Assembly (NCBI GenBank): GCA_947066815.1
Contig: CAMSZT010000026.1
Coordinates: 1-46,189 of the forward strand
Length of the DNA stretch: 46,189 nt
Origin: an uncultured Lachnotalea sp.
GTDB lineage: Bacteria > Bacillota > Clostridia > Lachnospirales > Lachnospiraceae
Direction: 5' to 3'
The position numbers were made by a program, and so were the translations under genes. This document shows positions 24,886-31,411 of this stretch, piece after piece. The notes under the pieces were generated by a model. That model was given only the letters and a program-made list of their open reading frames with translations. It did no database searches and was not told where the DNA came from. The number at the start of each line of letters is the position of its first letter. Position 1 is the stretch's first letter.

Positions 24886-25881
24886 TCACGCTCTTCTTTC
24901 TTTCATTTTTTTCCTGATCCGGATGTCCTCCCCGAAGAGGGGGATGATCCGGTAGCTGCTGAAGATCCTGGAGGAGATCCTCTCCGAATAGTGGTCCCGG
25001 ATCCCGTTCATGGACAGGTTTGTGGAAATGATCGTGGCGAGGCCCCTTAAGACCCGGCCGTTCAGGCAGTAAAACAGATCCGAATTTACCAGGCCGCTGC
25101 CGATCTCCGTCCCCAGATCGTCGATGATCAGAAGATCGCAGTTTAAGATCCCCTGATACCGTTCTTCCCGGTCCGCCGCTCCCCGGTCAAACCGCCTGTC
25201 CGAGAGGATCTGGAACAGATCCGGCGCCGTCAGGTAGATCACCGCCTCCGCGTCGTTCAAAAGCTCCCTGGCGATACAGTTGGTGAGGAAGGTCTTCCCC
25301 GTGCCCGGCTTTCCGGAAAACAGGATGTTCCCGCCTTTTTGCCGGAAGCTCTCCGCGTAGGCCCGGCATTCCTTCAGGACGGCCTTCATATAATCATACT
25401 GGCTGACGCCGCTTTTTTCATTGACGATCAGCTCCCTGTCATAGTATTCGCAGGTGGCCGTGTCAAAATTCTCCCTGGCCAGCACATGCTCCAGGTTGGA
25501 CTGGCCGTAAAGGACGCCGATCTCCGCCTGTCTGAGGCACCGGCATTTCTTCCCGTCCGCGTATCCCGTATCCCGGCATTCTCTGCAGGTATAGGCCGGC
25601 TCCATGTGGTCCGGCGCAAAGCCGCCGGCCGCGAGCAGCCCTTCCTTCTTTTTTTTGAGCTCCCCGATCCGCGCCTTAAGCTCTGTGAGCGCCTCCGCCT
25701 CCCCGTCCAGAAGCCTCCTCGCATGGTCGAGGGAGATCCTGCCCAGTTCCCCGTCCAGCCGCTCGATCTCCGGAATCTTTTCATAGACCTCCCGGATCCT
25801 GGCCTCCTGCCTGTGCCTGTTTTCGGTCTGGCGCCTCTGGTAATCCCGCATCAGCGCATCATACTGAGAATTATTTAACAC
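24886..25881 (-). CDS. dnaC: Replicative helicase loader, DnaC/DnaI-like AAA+ ATPase
   Basis: A 331-residue AAA+ protein that would load the replicative helicase. The N-terminal half is helical and carries a zinc-knuckle-like C-R-E-C...C-R-C at about 99-115. Walker A is G-K-P-G-T-G-K-T and Walker B is L-L-I-I-D-D-L-G. The sensor segment I-I-S-T-N-L-S and the arginine finger region S-S-R-I follow. It starts 21 bases after the stop of the DnaD-domain gene, forming a primosome pair. Confidence 0.9.
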   Translation of the reverse strand: MLNNSQYDALMRDYQRRQTENRHRQEARIREVYEKIPEIERLDGELGRISLDHARRLLDGEAEALTELKARIGELKKKKEGLLAAGGFAPDHMEPAYTCRECRDTGYADGKKCRCLRQAEIGVLYGQSNLEHVLARENFDTATCEYYDRELIVNEKSGVSQYDYMKAVLKECRAYAESFRQKGGNILFSGKPGTGKTFLTNCIARELLNDAEAVIYLTAPDLFQILSDRRFDRGAADREERYQGILNCDLLIIDDLGTEIGSGLVNSDLFYCLNGRVLRGLATIISTNLSMNGIRDHYSERISSRIFSSYRIIPLFGEDIRIRKKMKERRA

Positions 25882-25902
25882 CTGCCTCCGCCTCCGTGCC
25901 TC

Positions 25903-26955
25903 TTAAAATCCGTTTATGGTCTTTACCAGCTCGTCGCAGTCGTAATCCCGCTGGGAAAAATCGCCGAAGCCCTGCTTCCCGGATCCCTGCCGCTTCCCGT
26001 TCCGCCCGCTCTCCGGCTTTTCGTCCAGTCTCGCAATATCCCCCACGGCCCGGACGCCCTTATCCTTCCATTCCTTCAGGATCTTGTCCGCATATTCAAA
26101 GCTGGGCTGGTGGATAGTCTTCATGGTCCTGTCACAGGCCTCCAGCACGATATCCACCGGGAAGCTGTAATCCCGGAACCACCGGTCGATCATGGACCGC
26201 TCCACGGCCGCCGGGTTCCGGCCTCCCAGGCCGAAGGCCTTCAGGACCGCATAGACATTTTTCCCGCCGTTTACCGCTTCCTCCCTGGCCTGCTCTACAG
26301 TCTCGATCCCCCGTTCATGCCAGTTTAAGGCCACGGTCTCTATGTAACGGATGCTCTTGTGCCCGCCGGACACACAGTACTCCACCAGATATTCCAGAAG
26401 CTCCGCCGACATACCCACCTCACCGTAAAGATGGGCCAGCACCTCGCAGTCCCTGGCCGTCAGGATCTTTCCCAGATAGCAGCCGACCAGATCCAAAAGC
26501 TGCCCGAAATCCTCATCCTCCGAGAGATCCGAAAGGCCGGCTCCCTCTTTTTTCTCCTCCTCCGGCGCTTCCGGATACCCGGTCTGCTCCGGATACCCGG
26601 GTTCCTCCGGATACTCCCGATACCGGGTCTCCTCCTCTTCCGTACAGGCTGTCTCTCCCGCCGGCTCCGGCAGAAGCTCCAGTCCCGAAAGCTCGGTGCC
26701 TTTTCCGTATTCCAGCCTCAAAAGCCCTGCCTTTTCCCAGTATTTTAATGCCCGCAGCACATCCTTTTCCGTATTGTTCAGCGTATCGGCCATATAAGAG
26801 ACCGAAAGCCCGCCCCCTCCGGAGATCCGCCGCAGCAGGAGCAGATAAACCTTCACAAACTCTCCGCCGGCATCCGGAAGGAATTCGTCGATAAACCGGT
26901 TCGACACCGGCGTGACGCTCTCCCTGCGCCGGTCCGTCACTGATAATCCCGCCAT
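25903..26955 (-). CDS. dnaD: DnaD domain protein (primosome component)
   Basis: A 350-residue replication-restart/initiation protein. The N-terminal winged-helix domain (about 15-100) has L-N-N-T-E-K-D-V-L-R-A-L-K-Y-W-E-K. A Pro/Glu/Tyr-rich linker with repeated G-Y-P-E units follows (about 115-160). One or two DnaD-like helical domains then contain the Y-I-x-x-V-A-L-N-W-H-E-R-G-I pattern and a later I-D-R-W-F-R-D-Y-S. The start at 26955 follows GAGAGGTGAGAG. Its promoter lies just upstream and a cluster of DnaA boxes lies about 120-170 bases upstream, hinting at DnaA control (inference). Confidence 0.88.
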   Translation of the reverse strand: MAGLSVTDRRRESVTPVSNRFIDEFLPDAGGEFVKVYLLLLRRISGGGGLSVSYMADTLNNTEKDVLRALKYWEKAGLLRLEYGKGTELSGLELLPEPAGETACTEEEETRYREYPEEPGYPEQTGYPEAPEEEKKEGAGLSDLSEDEDFGQLLDLVGCYLGKILTARDCEVLAHLYGEVGMSAELLEYLVEYCVSGGHKSIRYIETVALNWHERGIETVEQAREEAVNGGKNVYAVLKAFGLGGRNPAAVERSMIDRWFRDYSFPVDIVLEACDRTMKTIHQPSFEYADKILKEWKDKGVRAVGDIARLDEKPESGRNGKRQGSGKQGFGDFSQRDYDCDELVKTINGF

Positions 26956-26980
26956 ACTCTCACCTCTCATCCTCCCACCC

Positions 26981-27009
26981 ATTATAGCACAAGAACCCGG
27001 AAATGAGAA
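26981..27009 (-). promoter_or_regulatory. Promoter of the dnaD-dnaC-prs run
   Basis: TTCTCA (27004-27009) and TATAAT (26981-26986) on the minus strand are spaced by 17 bases, with an extended -10 TGC. The DnaA boxes lie about 70-115 bases further upstream. Confidence 0.65.
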
Positions 27010-27070
27010 CCTGTTTTCCCGGGAGGCTTTTCCCCCGCAGAAGATGACGGCCGCCGGAGCCATAAAAAAT

Positions 27071-27123
27071 CCACGGAGTTATCCACAAAATTTTGTGGAT
27101 AACTCCGTGGGCTTTGTGGATAA
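27071..27123. promoter_or_regulatory. Perfect palindrome with two DnaA boxes plus a third box; also a murC terminator
   Basis: Bases 27071-27110 are a perfect 40-base palindrome whose half is CCACGGAGTTATCCACAAAA. Each half contains the consensus DnaA box TTATCCACA (27079-27087 on plus, 27094-27102 on minus). A third exact box on the minus strand is at 27115-27123, next to the murC stop. On the minus strand the palindrome is followed by ATTTTTT, so it can also act as the intrinsic terminator of murC. It lies upstream of the dnaD promoter. Confidence 0.8.
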
Positions 27124-28506
27124 CTATTGTCCCAACAGCTTTTCTCCAATCTTTACCACGTCTCCGGCCCCCATAGTTATCAACAGTTCTCCGGGGATAA
27201 GTTCCGTCAGCAGAAACCGTTCGATCTCATCAAAGGATTCAAAATAGTGAACTTTTTTCCCCAGGGCCGTGAGCTTCCCCGCCAGGTCCGCCGAGCTGAT
27301 CCCCAGGGTATCCGTCTCCCTGGCAGGATAGATCTTTGCCAGCACCACCTCGTCCGCCAGGGAAAGGGCCTCCGCGAACTCGTCCATGAGCGCCTTCGTC
27401 CTGGTGTAGGTGTGGGGCTGGAACACGCACCACAGCTTTTTTTTATGAAGCCTCCTGGCCGTCTTGAGGGTGGCCCGGATCTCGTCGGGATGGTGGGCAT
27501 AATCATCCACGACGGTGACGCCGGAAAGCTCGCCTTTTACTTCAAACCGACGCTCCGTCCCCCGATAACCGTCCAGTCCTTTCTCAATGGCGCCCCGCTC
27601 CGCCCCCAGAGCCTCGGCCACGGCCACGGCCGCCAGGGCATTGGCCACGTTGTGCTCTCCCGGCACGCCAAGCGCCAGGTGCGCTGCAGTCTCTCCCCGC
27701 CGCACCACATCGAAGGACGCATGCCCTTCTTCATTATAAGTGACACCCTCTGCCCGGTAGTCCGCCTCCGCCCCCTCCGGGGAAAAGGTCACCATCCGGC
27801 AGCGGATATCCCCCATCAGCTCCCGATATCCCGGAATATCCGCATTGATGATCAAAAGCCCGCCTTCCGGCAGAAGCTTCGCGAAGGTATGAAAGGATTC
27901 CCGGATATCATCCAGGTCCCTAAAGAAATCCAGGTGATCCGGCCGGATGTTGAGGATCACAGAGATGGTCGGAAAAAAGGAATGATAGCTGTTGGTATAT
28001 TCGCACGCCTCCGTCACAAAGCAGCCCGAATGGCCGATGCGGACATTGCCCCCGATGCTGTGGAGGATGCCCCCCACGGAAATGGTCGGATCCGTCCCGG
28101 CCGCCAGGAGGATCTCCGTCACCATGGAGGTAGTCGTGGTCTTCCCGTGAGTCCCCGCAATGGCCACCGCATCCGGGTAATTTTTCATGATCTGCCCGAG
28201 AAGCTCCGCGCGGGTCAGGAGGGGAAGCTTTTTCCTGACCGCCTCGGCAAACTCCGGATTGTCCGGATGGACGGCCGCCGTATAGACCACCACATCCACA
28301 TCGTCCGAAAGGTTGGAGGCCCTCTGTCCCTCGAAGATCCTTACTCCCGCCTCTTTTAAGTGATCTGTCAGCGGGGACACCGCCGAATCGGAGCCGCTGA
28401 CCGTAAAGCCCTTTGACAAAAGTATCTCCGCCAGCCCGCTCATACTGATGCCGCCGATCCCGATGAAATGCACGGCCGCGGGCTTCTTAAAATCTATCTG
28501 ATACAT
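27124..28506 (-). CDS. murC: UDP-N-acetylmuramate--L-alanine ligase
   Basis: A 460-residue cytoplasmic Mur ligase that adds the first amino acid of the peptidoglycan stem peptide using ATP. The N-terminal Rossmann domain begins H-F-I-G-I-G-G-I-S-M-S-G-L-A. The ATP loop is G-T-H-G-K-T-T-T-T-S. Later family segments D-D-Y-A-H-H-P and F-Q-P-H-T-Y-T-R-T are present. The length is normal. It has its own promoter and ends at the DnaA-box palindrome. Confidence 0.97.
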   Translation of the reverse strand: MYQIDFKKPAAVHFIGIGGISMSGLAEILLSKGFTVSGSDSAVSPLTDHLKEAGVRIFEGQRASNLSDDVDVVVYTAAVHPDNPEFAEAVRKKLPLLTRAELLGQIMKNYPDAVAIAGTHGKTTTTSMVTEILLAAGTDPTISVGGILHSIGGNVRIGHSGCFVTEACEYTNSYHSFFPTISVILNIRPDHLDFFRDLDDIRESFHTFAKLLPEGGLLIINADIPGYRELMGDIRCRMVTFSPEGAEADYRAEGVTYNEEGHASFDVVRRGETAAHLALGVPGEHNVANALAAVAVAEALGAERGAIEKGLDGYRGTERRFEVKGELSGVTVVDDYAHHPDEIRATLKTARRLHKKKLWCVFQPHTYTRTKALMDEFAEALSLADEVVLAKIYPARETDTLGISSADLAGKLTALGKKVHYFESFDEIERFLLTELIPGELLITMGAGDVVKIGEKLLGQ

Positions 28507-28539
28507 GGTGATTCCCTCTTTTCGCTTTTCATTTTAACC

Positions 28540-28568
28540 AGTATAACACAAAAGACAGTATCTTCCAA
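28540..28568 (-). promoter_or_regulatory. murC promoter, nested in the queT terminator
   Basis: TTGGAA (28563-28568) and TATACT (28540-28545) on the minus strand are spaced by 17 bases. The -35 element lies in the loop of the hairpin at 28551-28578. Confidence 0.6.
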
Positions 28569-28578
28569 TACTGTCTTT
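28551..28578 (-). terminator. queT terminator
   Basis: AAAGACAGTAT and ATACTGTCTTT form a perfect 11-pair stem with a 6-base loop. On the minus strand the stem ends in TCTTTTGTG. Confidence 0.7.
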
Positions 28579-28645
28579 CGTATGCTCCGTTCCCGCATTT
28601 TTTGTTTGGGGACTACTCGGAAGCCGGGCGGATCCTTCTATTATC

Positions 28646-29146
28646 TTACCCGCGGGCAAAGATCAGACCGCGGTAGCGCTCCAGAAGGAGCAGCAGGCTG
28701 TTTCCCAGGACGGCGACGGCCAGGACCTCTCCGATCCCCACCGTGACCATCATCCACCAGATGGCGTCCGGAGCACCGTAGGCCACCCGGAGCACCCAGG
28801 GGATGATCAGGACATTGGAGATGATCGGCGGCACGCACACCAAAAATTTATGTTTCCGGACAAGGTACGAGCAGACGGCCCCGATCAGGGTCGCCAGGCT
28901 CCCGAACACGATGTCCAGCACCACGCCGCTCCCCAGAAGGTTGGAGATCAGGCAGCCCACAAACACGCCCGGCACCGCCGCCGGAGTGAAATACGGCAGG
29001 ATCACGAGGGCCTCGGAGATCCGAAACTGGATGGGCCCGAAGGAAACCGGCGCCAAGGGCACGGTGAGCGCCACGTAGATGGCCGCGATCAATGCCGCCT
29101 GCACGGTAAATAACACTGCTTTGGATGCTGCTTCTCTTTTTTTCAT
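28646..29146 (-). CDS. queT: QueT family queuosine-precursor ECF transporter S component
   Basis: A 166-residue integral membrane protein with about five to six hydrophobic segments. Family pattern F-G-P-I-Q-F-R-I-S-E-A-L-V-I-L-P-Y-F-T-P-A-A-V-P-G is near residues 35-60. QueT proteins are substrate-binding subunits of energy-coupling-factor transporters for queuosine precursors. The preQ1-I riboswitch directly upstream supports this. ATG 29146 is preferred over an in-frame TTG at 29152, which would crowd the ribosome site. No energising module genes are nearby; these are normally shared from elsewhere. Confidence 0.93.
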   Translation of the reverse strand: MKKREAASKAVLFTVQAALIAAIYVALTVPLAPVSFGPIQFRISEALVILPYFTPAAVPGVFVGCLISNLLGSGVVLDIVFGSLATLIGAVCSYLVRKHKFLVCVPPIISNVLIIPWVLRVAYGAPDAIWWMMVTVGIGEVLAVAVLGNSLLLLLERYRGLIFARG

Positions 29147-29156
29147 ATTCAATTGT

Positions 29157-29200
29157 CTCCTTTAGTTTTGTTTTACGAGTGGAAGGTCTCGAACACTCGG
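29157..29200 (-). promoter_or_regulatory. preQ1-I riboswitch controlling queT
   Basis: On the minus strand CGAGTG and CACTCG form stem P1 around the loop TTCGAGACCTTC. An A-rich tail TAAAACAAAACTAAAGGAG follows, which contains the ribosome site. This is the H-type pseudoknot layout of class I preQ1 aptamers, where the tail pairs back into the loop. The overlap with GGAG suggests translational control: ligand binding would hide the site and lower QueT synthesis. Confidence 0.85.
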
Positions 29201-29269
29201 CACATTTTACGGCGGTGACCGCCGGAAAGCCCTGCAGACCTTGGTTTTTATGGGCTTTGCAACATGTTT

Positions 29270-29302
29270 TAAGGAAGCGCTGATTTGATCAGCGTTTCCT
29301 TA
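29270..29302. repeat. Dispersed hairpin repeat, copy B
   Basis: Arms TAAGGAAGCGCTGAT and ATCAGCGTTTCCTTA (one G/T mismatch) surround TTG. The run GATTTGATCAGCGTTTCC and the flank TTAG match copy A exactly. Between queT and this repeat (29201-29269) there are also a short palindrome CGGCGGTGACCGCCG and an AAAGCCC/GGGCTTT pair, but no gene. Confidence 0.7.
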
Positions 29303-29415
29303 GGATACCACGGAGAGGAAGGATTGTCAAGGAAAATCCGGGAAACGTCCAACTTCGAATGCGTGTATGTCTGTCGGTGCTATGCGCAAATATCCTGTGT
29401 GCACTTTATCGGCAT

Positions 29416-29452
29416 TATACACTTGACTTTTGTGTATATTTCACGATATAAT
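29416..29452 (+). promoter_or_regulatory. Promoter and likely operator of the small XRE regulator gene
   Basis: TTGACT (29423-29428), 18 bases, TATAAT (29447-29452). An inverted repeat TATACAC (29416-29422) / GTGTATA (29432-29438) flanks the -35 box with a 9-base spacer. This is a plausible autorepressor site. The 29303-29415 stretch shows no gene. Confidence 0.65.
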
Positions 29453-29481
29453 GTGTATGATGGGAAAGGAAACGTTTTATC

Positions 29482-29718
29482 ATGTCCATAAAATATAAAA
29501 CAAACGTTCTTGAATTATTGAAAAATAAAGGTTATACCACTTACAGATTACGCAAAGAAAAAATTTTAGGAGAATCAACCCTGCAGAAGATGAGAACAAA
29601 CACACTTTTGTCATGGGCAGAATTAAACACGGTCTGCAGTTTACTCAACTGCCAGCCCGGGGACCTCTTGGAGTATATTCCCGATACGGAAGATCTCCAA
29701 ACCTCCGAAACTCCATAA
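29482..29718 (+). CDS. Small XRE-type helix-turn-helix regulator
   Basis: A 78-residue DNA-binding protein with a Cro/C1-type fold. T-T-Y-R-L-R-K-E-K-I-L-G-E-S-T-L-Q-K-M marks helices 2-3, and the family ending L-L-N-C-Q-P-G-D-L-L-E-Y is present. There is no sensor domain. It is AT-richer than its neighbours. It has its own promoter with an overlapping inverted repeat, so autoregulation is likely (inference). It lies 25 bases upstream of the truncated Uma2 gene, and both sit between copies B and C of the hairpin repeat. Confidence 0.85.
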   Translation: MSIKYKTNVLELLKNKGYTTYRLRKEKILGESTLQKMRTNTLLSWAELNTVCSLLNCQPGDLLEYIPDTEDLQTSETP

Positions 29719-29743
29719 CCATCCCCCCAGAAAGGAGAATCCG

Positions 29744-30148
29744 ATGTCTGAAGCATCAGCCCACACAAACATTTACACCGAAGAGGATTATTACAGTCTT
29801 CCGGAGCATGTCCGGGAAGAGCTGATCGACGGCCGGTTCTATCTCCAGGCCGCCCCCGGCAGGATGCATCAAAAAATCTTGTCCTTCCTTCATGTCCAGA
29901 CCGCAAACTACATTAATTCCAAAGACGGCCCCTGTGAGGTCTACCCGGCCCCCTTCGCCGTCAAATTGTTCGAGGAAAGTGACAGGACCGTCGTGGAGCC
30001 GAACATCAGCGTGATCTGCGATCTGGACAAGCTGACGGACAGAGGGTGCACCGGCGCTCCGGACTGGATCATCGAGATCGGCTCCCCCGGCAATCCCGGC
30101 CACGACTATGTCCGCATGGATCTGCGGACCGGCCGCGAAAATTCTTAG
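29744..30148 (+). pseudogene. Uma2 family protein, C-terminally truncated
   Basis: This 134-codon frame matches the first two thirds of Uma2-type restriction-endonuclease-fold proteins: Y-Y-S-L-P-E-H-V-R-E-E-L-I-D-G, then G-A-P-D-W-I-I-E-I. Family members usually continue for about 55 more residues. Two catalytic elements look damaged. The usual E-P-D strand reads E-P-N here, and the Lys-bearing segment after D-Y-V-R is missing. The frame ends at a TAG that belongs to hairpin repeat copy C, so the repeat or an associated deletion probably truncated the gene. Uma2 function is poorly understood. Confidence 0.75.
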
Positions 30149-30176
30149 GAAACACTTTCGTCAGCGTTTCCCTTAA
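30144..30176. repeat. Dispersed hairpin repeat, copy C (imperfect)
   Basis: CTTAGGAAACACT ... AGCGTTTCCCTTAA resembles copies A and B, but has a degraded loop and an extra base. It supplies the stop codon of the truncated Uma2 gene. Confidence 0.5.
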
Positions 30177-30224
30177 ACTGCAGACACCATCATTATCATA
30201 CATTCAAAACAGGAGGATATCATT

Positions 30225-31349
30225 ATGAGCACAAAAAAACTTGGTTTCGGGCTGATGAGGCTTCCCTCTCTCGACCCCAACGACCCCGCGAAGATCGACC
30301 TGGAGCAGACAAAGAACATGGTAGATGCCTTTCTGGAAAGAGGCTTCACCTATTTTGACACCGCCTGGATGTACTGCGGCTTCCAGAGCGAAAACGCCGC
30401 CGGCGAGGCTCTGGTGAGCCGCCATCCCAGGGACAGCTTTACCCTGGCCGACAAGCTTCCCGCCCCCTTCTTAAAGACAAAGGAAGACCGGGACCGCATT
30501 TTCCATGAGCAGATGAAAAAGACCAGGGTGGACTATTTCGATTACTATCTGCTCCACGACATCGGCGCGGATCATTACGAGATCTTTAACCGGCTGGACT
30601 GCTTTACCTGGCTGAAAGAGAAAAAGGCCCAGGGACTTGTGAAAAAGATCGGCTTTTCCTTCCACGACAGCCCTGAGCTTTTGGACGAGGTCCTCACCGA
30701 CCACCCGGAAATGGAATTCGTCCAGCTCCAGATCAACTACCTGGACTGGGACAGCGAGGGCGTCCAGTCCAGGAAATGCTACGAGGTGGCCGTAAAGCAC
30801 GGGAAGCCGGTCATCGTCATGGAGCCGGTCAAGGGCGGGACCCTGGCCCGGATCCCCGACGAGGCCGAAGCGCTCTTTAAGGAGCACCACCCGGACATGT
30901 CCGTTCCCTCCTGGGCCGTCCGTTTTGCCGCCAGCCTGGACGGCGTCATGATGGTCCTAAGCGGCATGAGCGACATGGAGCAGCTCCTGGACAACACCGG
31001 ATACATGAGCAATCCGGTTCCCGTGGGCAAAGCAGAAAAAGAGATCATCAAAAAAGCGGTGGCCATCATCAACCGGAACATTGCCGTTCCCTGCACCGGC
31101 TGTTCTTACTGCACCGACGGCTGCCCCAGGAACATCGCCATTCCCAAATATTTTTCCTTATATAATACGGATAAGCAGGAGCTTAAGACAAAACGATGGA
31201 CTCCCCAGGGCGAATATTACTCCCGCCTGACCACGGTATTCGGAAAGGCCGGCGACTGCGTGGAATGCGGCCAGTGCGAGGGCGTCTGCCCCCAGCACCT
31301 TCCCATCATCAGGCATTTAAAAGAAGTGGCCGAATATTTTGAAAAATAA
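30225..31349 (+). CDS. Aldo/keto reductase with C-terminal 4Fe-4S ferredoxin domain
   Basis: A 374-residue cytoplasmic oxidoreductase. The TIM-barrel part begins L-G-F-G-L-M-R-L-P and includes Y-F-D-T-A-W-M-Y (catalytic Asp and Tyr) and L-H-D-I-G. From about residue 285 the C-terminal part has [12 protein letters not shown] and [12 protein letters not shown], two 4Fe-4S binding motifs. The family is common in anaerobes; substrates are unknown. ATG 30225 follows AGGAGG. The next gene starts 62 bases downstream on the same strand and is also a redox protein, so they may be linked. Confidence 0.93.
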   Translation: MSTKKLGFGLMRLPSLDPNDPAKIDLEQTKNMVDAFLERGFTYFDTAWMYCGFQSENAAGEALVSRHPRDSFTLADKLPAPFLKTKEDRDRIFHEQMKKTRVDYFDYYLLHDIGADHYEIFNRLDCFTWLKEKKAQGLVKKIGFSFHDSPELLDEVLTDHPEMEFVQLQINYLDWDSEGVQSRKCYEVAVKHGKPVIVMEPVKGGTLARIPDEAEALFKEHHPDMSVPSWAVRFAASLDGVMMVLSGMSDMEQLLDNTGYMSNPVPVGKAEKEIIKKAVAIINRNIAVPCTGCSYCTDGCPRNIAIPKYFSLYNTDKQELKTKRWTPQGEYYSRLTTVFGKAGDCVECGQCEGVCPQHLPIIRHLKEVAEYFEK

Positions 31350-31411
31350 TTCCTTATTTGTGCTATACTTTATTTAAGAGCGTTTATTTGCATGAAGGAG
31401 GTTTTGCATTG

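Noticed and set aside
27127-28359. Plus-strand frame of 410 codons
   Set aside because: It is antisense to murC, which shows all Mur-ligase motifs; the composition of the shadow frame is unlike a protein.
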